DNA from: Daphnia pulex
Taxonomy: Eukaryota > Arthropoda > Branchiopoda > Diplostraca > Daphniidae
Direction of reading: 5' to 3'
DNA length: 64,000 nt
NCBI RefSeq assembly: GCF_021134715.1
Contig: NC_060022.1
Span: 2,051,001 to 2,115,000 of the forward strand
The notes beneath the pieces were generated by a model, which was given only the letters and a program-made list of their open reading frames with translations, was not told where the DNA came from and did no database searches. Position 1 is the first letter of the stretch; every line of letters starts with the position of its first letter. This document shows, piece after piece, positions 32,817-45,300 of this stretch. Both the position numbers and the translations under genes were made by a program.

Positions 32817-34725
32817 CTATCGACGATCCCGAAGGGACGACGACACCAATAAGTTGACATTCTTCTCACTGGTTAATGTTTTTCTTCACAGCGATATTAT
32901 GTTGCTTAATGTGGAATCTGGTCAGTATTGATACACAGATAAGACTAAAGACTCTACTGGAAATCCTACTATTACAGGCAAACATGATGTCTAGTATTAG
33001 CAGTTCAAGAGTTCAAGTAATAAGACGTTACTAAGACTGAAAGCTCGAGTTGACTTGATCAGGTACTTGTTCTTCACTGTTGCATAATTGATAAAAAGAG
33101 ACAACTTCAACAGTCAAACTGTACTTGAAACTTGAAAAGCTTGTTTTGAGCTAAGTTATGGTGTTGTCTAACATTGTGTCAACAAAGATGGACTTAATAA
33201 AAACACATTTTGTGTCCTTTGTCCCTTTTGAGAAGGGATATTTAAAAAAAAATCCAATGCAGGCGATACAATCCATCGTTCCTCACTTCTTTTACCAACG
33301 TGATCTGGGAATCCTGGGCTCGTTTAAACATTTTGTTTTTCAACCAAATGCAAGAGGATCTGGGACGATTGGGCAATCGAGAAACAAATGAATACTTCAT
33401 GTGAACGGACAAATTAAGTCCGTTCGTCGCAAATGTACACTATGATCAAACATTTCTATTGCTGAACCTTTTATAAACTGACACTACGATGAATTGGAAG
33501 ACCAACGGACACTTCGAAGTTTGTACCTGCGACTAATTCAATGCCAATTTTTATGCGGAAATGGCGGAGTCGCAGACGAACTTTCCTGAAGCGGTGCTGC
33601 CAATTTTTTGGGTGGGTCGGTTTCTCCCCCCGCTAGATGGAAACAGTTTCGCAAGTTCGTTTGAAAAAAAAGCGGGGCTGAGGCATGAAGTAGTACAGTT
33701 AGTTGATGCATGGTGATGTACGTAATTGAGGTTTGAGGTGCTATTATTGCACTAAAACCTGCCATAAAAGTGTAGAATAAATTAAGCTTTTGGTGCAAAT
33801 CAGTAAATAACTTACTGATTATGCAGAATTGAAAATTACTTTTTATAGGCGACTATACAAAACATTACTTCCAACGAATAAGCAAAAGGAATTTTTCAGT
33901 TGTCTCGAATCCCCTATGTGAAACTTCAAAATTAATTGCTATTGCAACTCTCCTCAAGATTGAACGTTTCATAATAGTTGGTTTACAATATCCAAGGTTG
34001 GCGGGACCTCAGTCCAACCAAAATTTGTTATCTCACTGTCCTCAATAGAATTGGGAATTTCAGAATGTTTGTCAAGCTGTAGTAGGAATATAAAGGTTAT
34101 CCCAGCTAGAGATATTGACAAATCCCCACAGCACAAAAGGTAGTAAGTAGTATACTGGTAAAAAATGATAAAAAAAAAACTATTATTTGGGAATAGCCCT
34201 TCCATGTAGCACTTTGTAATTTTATTATAAATCATGATGTTACACAAAAGTGAGTTGCGTTTGTCCGTATTCACAATGTGCTCCGGGCAATCACGTTCAC
34301 CGCTTACCTACTCGGCTTCTCCTTATCTCATTTCGCATACGGCGTCTCAAACAGCTGACACTTAATTCATCAAAATGTTTGTTAAAGTATCGTACAAAAG
34401 TTCTTAGTTAAATTAAGACGTAGCAAAATTAAATTAGGAAAGCTAGAACAGAAGAAACTTGAGTGATTTTAATAACTGTGCGATATCAAGAGACTTGTAT
34501 TTTCGCATCAATTACGAAATTTCTTATACAAATATTGAGAAGTGAATTTTAGGATTATCCACTATCTTGTTTAATTACTTATATGCCGGTTTGTTTCCTA
34601 AAATAGATAAGTTTTCCAAGTGAGATAGTCGGAACAATTAATTACGAAAAGGATACCAGGCCGAAATTCAAATTATCGGAATTTAATAATATAACCGTAT
34701 CGAATCTTTTTCGGGCAATTCCTTA

Positions 34726-36121
34726 TCAAAAGCGTATTGGTCTACATTGGTTTGTAGCTGGGATGAATTGGAAGGAAGGTCCGCAGCTAGCTGGCCCACG
34801 GTTGCTACCGCATTGTCCAGTAGCTTGCAAGAAATCATTTGGTCGGCAACCGAAAGCAGGACTGACAGGCTGACTAACGTCGCGGACGGGTCTCCTAGGA
34901 CTGTAAGAGAAATTATTACAGAAATTATCAAGTGCCCTTAAATGTTTGCTAAATTGCATCTAAATAACTTACACCAAAGGATTTGCACACTTGAAGTTAT
35001 TTCCGTTTCGACCGCCAGGTTGACAGGGATTTAGGAGAGATGTTGGAATTCTACTTGGCTGTTGGAATATCCCAATAGTATTGGGTCCTTGTCTTCGTTT
35101 TCTTGATAAACGTTGTGCACGATAAAACCTATTATTGGGTTCGTTTGCGGCTCGACCAAAGACATCATCTAAAATTGCGTTCTCTTCCGGAGAAGAAAAG
35201 TATGGCGTTCTAGGGTCATTCATATCAACACACTCTCCCAGCGGGCGAAAGACGTTGTAACCGAAAAGTTCAGAAGGTGAGCAAGGTCCACAGCTGCCCA
35301 ACGCATGGCACAGTTCCTGTCCATTTCCATTACCGTATTTATGATTACTTATAATTGATTGTTTAACTGGGACCAATTGCAGGAGGAAGTCCTGATATCT
35401 ATCAACTAGTTGACAAGTGTTGGGGGCACACTCTAATTTACCCGATGCACTAACGGATACAACCTGATTGGTTGGACACGGCCCTTAAAAAAATCATCAA
35501 AAGAAATTAATTAACAAATAATTTGGGAAAATTGGCGTTTACTGTACCTTGGGTAAATAAAGGAACGCAATCGTCATCCTCTGATGGGAATGGATATTGC
35601 CCAACAGGACAATCACAAATTGGATCTCCGTAAGCCGAGTAATAAAGACGCCTACCTCCTCGGCACTCTTTAGTATCGTAAATATCGTGACAAAGACCAT
35701 CTCGACCGACGAACACTTTTTCTCTACCACAAAGGCGAGGAGTACATATTCCCTAAAAGTTTTGCACAAAAAATATTGGATAAAATAAAAGAACATTATT
35801 AATTATTTTAAAAAATCCCACCTCATAAGTATACGGGTCGACCGTTATCCAAAGCAACACACTATAGCAAGGACCTTTCTTCAGAAGTGGATAACAGTAT
35901 CCATCGCCCTTAAATCGGACTGAGGAGTCACCACACCCATCATCAGCAAAAGAAGCATTAGATGGTTTCTTATTTTGTGGAACTGGAGCAGCAGCATTGA
36001 ACGGACGATAACTTCCATAAGATTTGTCGGTCGTACTGGAGATATAACTAGGATAGGTTGGCGCGTTGTTTGCCAATACCAGTGCGACAGCAGTCGCAAA
36101 TATTATTGCTGAAAACAACAT
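34726..36121 (-). CDS. DUF4789-like secreted protein, copy D
   Basis: Exons 36121-35822, 35752-35548, 35483-34973 and 34900-34726 give 396 residues. The protein equals copy B in every exon, but intron 2 is the short, empty form with a single AATT (35509-35512). Copy D is therefore the uninterrupted counterpart of B. It is also the best candidate for the functional type 1 gene. Domains are as in copy A: signal peptide, Cys-rich parts and RKRR. Confidence 0.85.
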
Positions 36122-36556
36122 TTCCTTAAATGTTTCGTGTTCCAAAAAGAGCGGGTTTGTCTGGGCTTTTCCTTTACTCTTTGTGATGGCGAAACAAACT
36201 GTGTTTTTGTTTAATTAACTGCAATCGTTCTATGAAAAAACAAAAACATTATACATTATGTAAAAATAATTTAGTCAACCATATAAATTAATCCGATTTC
36301 TTTAGGATACTTATTAGTACCGCGCTTGATGATTGAGGTGTAACAAACCACTGGCAATACGCCAAAATATTTGCATGGAATTCGTTCTTGAGTTTCACAA
36401 TTTCTAAGAACACTCGATGTTCGTCCACAGTCAAAGGGGATTTACGATAGAGAAACTAGTTCACTTTTGCCCCTGCTTTTTTTTTCGTTTTCTCATGAAA
36501 GAGATGTATGTTTCACACTTCATAAGCAACGACCAAAAACCACATTTTAACGGAAA

Positions 36557-36922
36557 GTCTGGTAAGTTATTGCTAGTGTTACTTGAATTGAACCACTAGA
36601 TTAGATAACACCTTCACTGCAACGCCAAGTGAATATTAATTGTGGTCATACTGGTATTATCAGGAACGACTTTTTTCCTAACAAATAGGCCCCCAGCTCG
36701 TAGGTTGTAGTTTTATGAGCAAAGAATGAAAGTGGTTCGTGAAAGCCAATCCTGAAGTTCACGTTATAAGATTAACACGTACGACGACGATGAATCCCAT
36801 GTTTGGAAATCCGACGACTATGATTAAAACCGACAAGAGTTCCAGCAGCAAAGTGTCCATTTATCTGACGTAACTACTCCATCATTGGCATGTTTGGCAA
36901 TGCTATTATAGTCTCTTGAAGA
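36557..36922 (+). pseudogene. Copy of bestrophin 1 5' region, spacer D
   Basis: Equivalent to 17445-17810. The ATG is at 36790 and the donor is kept. Confidence 0.8.
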
Positions 36923-37189
36923 TTTCCTAATTCTAAACCATGGCATTAATTATTTTGCAAGGTCATTAAAGCTGCTCTGCTCTTTCCCTCTTTCAGTCTA
37001 ATGAAAATTTAATGGGTTACGTCTATTCGTCTAAAGCCCAGTTTTCCGGGGGAAATAAATGTGGTAATCTATTGCGGTGTAACGCTAAAGAATTGTTTAA
37101 ATAATCATGAAAAATAATCGCTTTCCCGTCCCCAGAATTGAAAAAAAAATATTCTCTTTACAAAGAACAAAAATAATCTTTGATCATAC

Positions 37190-37443
37190 CTCGACTCGAC
37201 GAACGTTTCCGGTGGTTACACGTGCATCACATGGAACATCAACAATTCCACAAATCAAAACGAACCTAAACAAATAGAAAATCAAAATGTCTTCAAACAG
37301 TATAATTGATGGAAGCCAAAAATTGCAAAACTGAAGAAAACAAAAACTTACCGGTTACATAATGTCAGCAGTTGAATGAAAACGATCTTGGGGTTATCAA
37401 TATATTCTTCGAACTCTGGAACACGTAGGCGAAAACTGGTTGC
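37190..37443 (-). other. Orphan exon pair in spacer D
   Basis: Equivalent to 18078-18331, with frames and splice signals unchanged. Confidence 0.3.
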
Positions 37444-39352
37444 CTATCGACGATCCCGAAGGGACGACGACACCAATAAGTTGACATTCTTCTCACTGGT
37501 TAATGTTTTTCTTCACAGCGATATTATGTTGCTTAATGTGGAATCTGGTCAGTATTGATACACAGATAAGACTAAAGACTCTACTGGAAATCCTACTATT
37601 ACAGGCAAACATGATGTCTAGTATTAGCAGTTCAAGAGTTCAAGTAATAAGACGTTACTAAGACTGAAAGCTCGAGTTGACTTGATCAGGTACTTGTTCT
37701 TCACTGTTGCATAATTGATAAAAAGAGACAACTTCAACAGTCAAACTGTACTTGAAACTTGAAAAGCTTGTTTTGAGCTAAGTTATGGTGTTGTCTAACA
37801 TTGTGTCAACAAAGATGGACTTAATAAAAACACATTTTGTGTCCTTTGTCCCTTTTGAGAAGGGATATTTAAAAAAAAATCCAATGCAGGCGATACAATC
37901 CATCGTTCCTCACTTCTTTTACCAACGTGATCTGGGAATCCTGGGCTCGTTTAAACATTTTGTTTTTCAACCAAATGCAAGAGGATCTGGGACGATTGGG
38001 CAATCGAGAAACAAATGAATACTTCATGTGAACGGACAAATTAAGTCCGTTCGTCGCAAATGTACACTATGATCAAACATTTCTATTGCTGAACCTTTTA
38101 TAAACTGACACTACGATGAATTGGAAGACCAACGGACACTTCGAAGTTTGTACCTGCGACTAATTCAATGCCAATTTTTATGCGGAAATGGCGGAGTCGC
38201 AGACGAACTTTCCTGAAGCGGTGCTGCCAATTTTTTGGGTGGGTCGGTTTCTCCCCCCGCTAGATGGAAACAGTTTCGCAAGTTCGTTTGAAAAAAAAGC
38301 GGGGCTGAGGCATGAAGTAGTACAGTTAGTTGATGCATGGTGATGTACGTAATTGAGGTTTGAGGTGCTATTATTGCACTAAAACCTGCCATAAAAGTGT
38401 AGAATAAATTAAGCTTTTGGTGCAAATCAGTAAATAACTTACTGATTATGCAGAATTGAAAATTACTTTTTATAGGCGACTATACAAAACATTACTTCCA
38501 ACGAATAAGCAAAAGGAATTTTTCAGTTGTCTCGAATCCCCTATGTGAAACTTCAAAATTAATTGCTATTGCAACTCTCCTCAAGATTGAACGTTTCATA
38601 ATAGTTGGTTTACAATATCCAAGGTTGGCGGGACCTCAGTCCAACCAAAATTTGTTATCTCACTGTCCTCAATAGAATTGGGAATTTCAGAATGTTTGTC
38701 AAGCTGTAGTAGGAATATAAAGGTTATCCCAGCTAGAGATATTGACAAATCCCCACAGCACAAAAGGTAGTAAGTAGTATACTGGTAAAAAATGATAAAA
38801 AAAAAACTATTATTTGGGAATAGCCCTTCCATGTAGCACTTTGTAATTTTATTATAAATCATGATGTTACACAAAAGTGAGTTGCGTTTGTCCGTATTCA
38901 CAATGTGCTCCGGGCAATCACGTTCACCGCTTACCTACTCGGCTTCTCCTTATCTCATTTCGCATACGGCGTCTCAAACAGCTGACACTTAATTCATCAA
39001 AATGTTTGTTAAAGTATCGTACAAAAGTTCTTAGTTAAATTAAGACGTAGCAAAATTAAATTAGGAAAGCTAGAACAGAAGAAACTTGAGTGATTTTAAT
39101 AACTGTGCGATATCAAGAGACTTGTATTTTCGCATCAATTACGAAATTTCTTATACAAATATTGAGAAGTGAATTTTAGGATTATCCACTATCTTGTTTA
39201 ATTACTTATATGCCGGTTTGTTTCCTAAAATAGATAAGTTTTCCAAGTGAGATAGTCGGAACAATTAATTACGAAAAGGATACCAGGCCGAAATTCAAAT
39301 TATCGGAATTTAATAATATAACTGTATCGAATCTTTTTCAGGCAATTCCTTA

Positions 39353-40760
39353 TCAAAAGCGTATTGGTCTACATTGGTTTGTAGCTGGGATGAATTGGTA
39401 GGAAGGTCCGCAGCTAGCTGGCCCACGGTTGCCACCGCATTGTCCAGTAGCTTGCAAGAAATCATTTGGTCGGCAACCGAAAGCAGGACTGACAGGCTGA
39501 CTAACGTCGCGGACGGGTCTACTAGGACTGTAAGAGAAATTATTACAGAAATTATCAAGTGCCCTTAGTTGTTTGCTAATTTGCATCTAAATAACTTACA
39601 CCAAAGGATTTGCACACTTGAAATTATTTCCGTTTCGACCGCCAGTTTGGCAGGGATTTAGGAGAGATGTTGGAATTCTACTTGGCTGTTGGAATATCCC
39701 AAAAGTATTGGGTCCTTGTCTTCGTTTTCTTGATAAACGTTGTGCACGAAAAAACGTATTACTTTTGTTATTCTTTGTTTTTATGGGTTCGTTTGCGGCC
39801 CGATCAAAGACATCATCTAAAATTGCGTTCTCTTCCGGAGAAGAAAAGTATGGCGTTCTAGGGTCATCCATGTCAACACACTCTCCCTGAGAGCTAAAGA
39901 TGTTGTAACCAAAAAGTTCAGAAGGTGAGCAAGGTCCTCGAGTGCCTAACGCATAGCAGTATCCATATTCATCGTCTTCGTCATCGTTACTTATTCTTGA
40001 TTGTTTAACCGGGACCAATTGCAGGAGGAAGTCCTGATATCTATCAACTAGTTGACAAGTGTTGGGGGCACACTCTAATTTACCCGATGCACTAACGGAT
40101 ACAACCTGATTGGTTGGACACGGCCCTTAAAAAAATCATCAAAAGAAATTAATTAACAAATAATTTGGGAAAATTGGCGTTTACTGTACCTTGGGTAAAT
40201 AAAGGAACGCAATCGTCATCCTCTGATGGGAATGGATATTGCCCAACAGGACAATCACAAATTGGATCTCCGTAAGCCGAGTAATAAAGACGCCTACCTC
40301 CTCGGCACTCTTTAGTATCGTAAATATCGTGACAAAGACCATCTCGACCGACGAACACTTTTTCTCTACCACAAAGGCGAGGAGTACATATTCCCTAAAA
40401 GTTTTGCACAAAAAATATTGGATAAAATAAAAGAACATTATTAATTATTTTAAAAAATCCCACCTCATAAGTATACGGGTCGACCGTAATCCAAAACAAC
40501 ACATTCTCGCAAGGGCCTTTCTTCAGAAGAGGATAACAGTATCCATCGCCTTTAAATCGGACAGAATAGTCTCCACAGCCATCATCAGGATAAGAAGAAT
40601 TAGATGGTTTCCCATTTTGTGGAACTTTTGCACCATTAAACGGAGGATAACTCTCATAAGAATTGCCGGCCGTACTGGAGACATCACTAGGATAGGTTGG
40701 AGCGTTGTTTGCCGATACCAGTGCGACAGCAGTCGCAAATATTATTGCTGAAGCCAACAT
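39353..40760 (-). CDS. DUF4789-like secreted protein, copy E
   Basis: Exons 40760-40464, 40394-40190, 40125-39600 and 39527-39353 give 400 residues of type 2, matching copy C except at the 5' end. The signal peptide here reads MLASAIIFATAVALVSA, and upstream DNA differs clearly from the other copies. An upstream frame extending to 40814 lacks an ATG, so the start is at 40760. As the rightmost unit it probably keeps the original type 2 promoter, which copy C lost. Frames and splice sites are intact. Confidence 0.85.
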
Positions 40761-42329
40761 TTCCTTAAATTCTTCGTGTTCTGACAACAAAAACAGGTTT
40801 GTCTGGGTTTTCACCTCGACTCTTTGGAATGGCGAAACAAACCCTGTCTTTGTTTAATTAACTGCAATTCTTCTATAAAAAAAATGTATATTAGATTACG
40901 TCAAAATAATTTTGCCTTATTATTACTTAATCTGTTTTAATTAAGACGATTACTTATACCGTGCTTGATGAGTGAGGAGTAGCAAACCACTGGCGACTAC
41001 TTCAAAATATCTGGGTGGAATTCGTTCTTGAGTTGCACAATTTCTAAGAACACACGATGGACCCGTCCACAGCCAAAGGGGATTTACGATAGACTAACCA
41101 GTCCACTCTTGCTCCTGCCTCTTTTTTCGTTCTCGCATGAAAGAGATGTTGGTTGTCACCCTTCAAAGGCAAAAAAAAAATTACTATAGTTCTACAATCG
41201 AAAAAGAGAAAGGCAAGCGGCATAAGCGTGCAGTGTAAACTGGTGTAAACCATCCGCGACAGGTTGGTAATTAAATAGGTAGAACAAAAAACGGCCGAGT
41301 CACGAACAAATCAGTGTACGGGATCACCTTGAAATGGGCATTAATCAGAGGAAAGAAATCAATCTCATACCAGAAAAGGAATAAACATTATGATTAAGAA
41401 GGTCATGAGACGGAAGGCCAACACCCACTCCCAGAATGCTTTGCAGTCACACCCAACTTTTTTGGGCGTTTCAACTTCCGATTGACCGACCTTCTGCGCG
41501 CGGCACCAAAAGACACGGAAGTCTGGCGTAATACTGCGTTGGAAACAAGCTCGAGTGTAGAGCAAATATTTTCTAAACGTGTTTGTTCCTTCTATGGTAG
41601 CCATACACTGTTAACACGGCACATTTTACTGTATCGTACTATCGTAGTGATGCTATCAAAAGTTTTGTTATATCACAGTCGTGTACATTTGGCTGAGTCA
41701 TCTGTGCTAACTGGAGAGATTTTGGAGGTTATAACGACTAAAAGAGTATGGTAAATATTGTTTTTGGGTCTGATCGATTTCAAGCACAGTTGGAGCATGG
41801 AGCTATAAAAAAAGCCGAAAATGCGGGTTTATCTCCATTTCAATCGTAATGGCGGAATCGAGAATCTCAGATAGGTCAAGGTTTCTCACCGCTATGCAGG
41901 TTTTCCCGAAATCGACAACGCCCCTACCACTTGGCCTAGTCACAATCCATTCTTGTCCCTCAGAAACTGATTTCACCATAAAACATCAACGTTGTCTTTA
42001 CAATTCGTCATTCTTTAGAAATCTATACAAGCGTTCTTTGTTCAGCGAATAAAGTAGGCTCCATTGTGAAAGTATAGATGCTGGCTACCTAAATGTAGTC
42101 TCTCCATAGATTGCTTAGTCATGAAGTTAGGTACCTATTACCGAGACGGTTACGGAGTTACCTTCAAACCAAATGATCGCTATTTAAATAATTACCGCGC
42201 TAGCCAGACTGTTGCGCAAGTTGCTACAAGCTACAAAATCTGAAACTCCAGAAAAAAAAATGAGGATTAGATTAACTGTAATATGTGTCAACACATTCAT
42301 CGACAACAATAATATACAAACTTAAATAA
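40761..42329. other. Diverged end of the array and intergenic DNA
   Basis: From 40761 to about 41160 the sequence still aligns with the array spacer (compare 41040-41150 with 17300-17400) but with many changes and indels. It then loses similarity. The remaining sequence to 42329 has only short frames without domain signal. No gene is recognised. Confidence 0.55.
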
Positions 42330-45300
42330 TCAATCCACAATATAATCACCAACCGTAACAGAATTGTGAATGGCTACACGGTCAGCTTTGGCCACAGCCA
42401 CAAGAAGATCACTGTCACTTCCAGATTTGATGGACCAAGAATGAAGAGCAGTGGCAGTCGGGTAAGGAAGTCGGAATTTTTGAACGTATCCACTGGCCCC
42501 TTCGTAGTGGTAGACGGTAACGGCCTCGTGCTCAGCCAACAGAAGATAATCATCAGGCAAGTTACCGTGACTGAAAGTTGTGATGGCGCGGACGTCACAC
42601 GCCGGAATAATGTGTTCCAACTTCATGGAACCGGTGTTTGTGCTAAATAAACGCACACCCGGACAACCAACAACACTTGCCAATACCTCGGGTGAGAATG
42701 TCATGATGAGGGCAATCATCGATTTGGAACCCAAGCGGAAGTTGTGCATCTTGTAATCGGAATTCCATTGCCCGTTAGAATTGGACATTTCTGCTGGCGT
42801 CTTCATGCGCTCGTACACTTGCACTCCGCCCAACGACGCCACTGCTGAATTTGTTTTACTGGCATTTCCGCTAGTCGACACCGATCGAAGATTATGGATA
42901 GCTTCGTCAGTTATGTCCACCACATCTGATCCAAAATCCTTAACCAAGTCCATGCGGAAAGGATCAGACGAAACGATGCGCCAAAGTTTTGTTCCAGTTG
43001 TAGAGAGACTCGCTGCAGAATCAGGTGGCAACGCAAGCCATTTCGACACGTTGCCCGTGTCCGGAGGAATGCCAGCTAGACTGTAGCTCGTTTCATTTGA
43101 CTTGCGACTGTAGACCATTGAACCTCCGCGGGTCCCTATGAAGAGAAGTGAAGTGTCGTTCATCTGTAATTCGGAAAGCGCAGTGACTTGGTGCGGCAGA
43201 CTGATGGTCTGACTGAGATCCAAGTGATCCATCTTGAAATACGCGTGTCGCAACGCATCATGCCATTGTAAGGCTGCATTATATACGTTTCTTTCCTCTA
43301 CCTATCGTTCAACGTAAAATTAATGAAAATGAAAGGCATTGCGATTTTTGCACTGCAATACCTTTAGTATTCGCGGTTCGACGAAGCTAGTAATGCCAGT
43401 TAACTGGCCAACGTTGAAAGAATTGTCATTGATCTTGGCTTCAACTGGTAGCAAGAAATTTCCGCCATGAATCATAGCATTTCCTAAGGACCATACGGCA
43501 TTGGTGTTGATAGGCGCATCAAGGTAGAGCGCTCGCGATGCCAAATCAGCCAAATCAATATCATTTGTCAGTCCAACATTCACAACGTTACCACTGATCG
43601 TAAGGTCACTGAATTGCGGAGCTCCTAGTAAATGAAAGTAGCAAGGAAATGTAGAATTATTCAATGAAAAAAGGTGGCGCCATAATTAAATTACCATAGA
43701 CAGATCCAACATTCGCAAGCATCACAACTTCCTGTCCAAAGTCAGGTATTCCGTTCACTTTCTGAGTAACCGTGAGGTTTCCTGATAAATCGACTTGGCC
43801 TTGGAAGACTTTGTGCGATTCAATCTTTTCGTCCCCATCCACCTGTAAAGTACAAGCGGCTGTAAGAACATATTTCAAATAAACAATTATTTTTTGCTGT
43901 CACCATCCAAGTGTTTGCACATTCCGCCTTGAGGTCGAATCCATTAACTCGGGCTCCGTCTTCCAGTATGATGTCACCGAGCATGATTACTTTATCAACC
44001 ACCATGGAGTCAGGTAGCTCTTGGTCAGTGTCTAGCGTAACAAAGCCAGAAGGAAAAGGTTGGTCGTTCAGCTTGGAAACTTTCACATTCCGGTTGACTG
44101 AGATTGTTTCAAAAACCATTGTTCCGTTCACAATATCACTGACGTCAAGCCGAATGGCATCTCTCGCCGTGCTAATTATATCCGGATACACTGAATCACT
44201 TGACAGACTGTGTGTAGACAGCCGAGCAGTTTCCAGCTGATCGAAATATTTCGGAGACGTGATGTTTGCATCGACATCGACAAGAACAACGTCTTCGATA
44301 AACTTCTTCACGTCGACACCATTCAGCTCTTCAACCGATAACGCGCCTTCAATCTAAAATACACATACAGTGATAAAATCAATTTGAAATGTACATATTT
44401 GAACCGCCCTCTACTAACCTTGACGGGACTGGTGAATGTAACAGTCCCCGTGAATATATTTGTATCATTGATTCGTGCCAGTGAGGAAACCAACTGCTCC
44501 CAATTCTCGCCCTGTAGTGATTTTATCTCTAGAGAGTCTACATCGATCTGTTGCTCGAAAATGATGTCACCGCGGTGGATGTTATGAGTCAGCGTTTGGG
44601 AGGAGAACAGCAGCGAGTTTGGCACCCCGTTGAGAGTAGTCGAGTCTCCAATCATTTTCATATCGCCAGCAATAACTTGATCTGCGAATTTAATAGGTGA
44701 TTCGATCGTTTGGTCGGCGCTGATGTGCAAAAATGAGTCGAGTAAACGGCGGCCGTTCACCAGTTCGGCGTCCACATCTCCTTTCACTTGAACTGTTTTA
44801 AATTTCTTGACTCCTGTAACGCGGGGCTTCTGATTATGATGGACAACATCGTCCTTGAGTCGCTGAAGCGAGAAGCCGTTCACAGTTCCGCTTACACGAA
44901 TTTGCTCCGATTCCAGATGCTCAAAAGACACGCTAGTGTTAAAAACTAATTTTTCACGTATGTCTCCAGCCACTTGACTTAGCCAGTGAAGATCGTAGTC
45001 GTTAATTTTATTCGATGAAGTCATGATGTCGCCTTTGACTTCCAACACATTTATATCGAATAAATCAGCTTTGATTGTCTGAGCAGTTGGGGAGTGCGCG
45101 TGTACGAAAGACGATTTCCACTTATCCACAGTGAGGCCATTCAGTGTTCGGAATGAAAGTGTATCTCCTGAAATATTGCCGACCGCCCAAGCGCCTCTAA
45201 TCCATTGATCCGTGGAGACGGTAACTCTGCGGCGGTCGAAGAGGTCCAAATCTAATCCGTTGACATGGTTTGAAGCGTCCGTCATATTCAGATTGCCTCC

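Larger units (their letters stand above)
31495..34725. other. Spacer C and junction to unit D
   Basis: Appears identical to spacer B in the parts compared. It holds the bestrophin 5' copy and the orphan exons; no further gene is recognised. Confidence 0.6.
36122..39352. other. Spacer D and junction to unit E
   Basis: Appears identical to spacers B and C in the parts compared. It holds the bestrophin 5' copy and the orphan exons; no further gene is recognised. Confidence 0.6.
15195..41160. repeat. Tandem array of about 4.63 kb units (A-E)
   Basis: The same genes and spacers recur at offsets of 4,633 bp (A to B), 4,639 (C to D) and 4,627 (D to E). B to C is 9,846 because of a 5.2 kb retrotransposon. 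Each unit is a minus-strand secreted-protein gene plus about 2.8 kb of spacer. Spacers after B, C and D look identical; the spacer after A differs by a few bases (for example near 17880-17930). The spacer after E survives only to about 41160 and is clearly diverged. Such identity over long stretches implies recent duplication or ongoing homogenisation, and is also where an assembly could miscount units. Confidence 0.9.

Noticed and set aside
15195-41160. CRISPR-like or satellite array
   Set aside because: The unit is 4.6 kb and contains spliced genes, so it is a gene-containing segmental tandem duplication.
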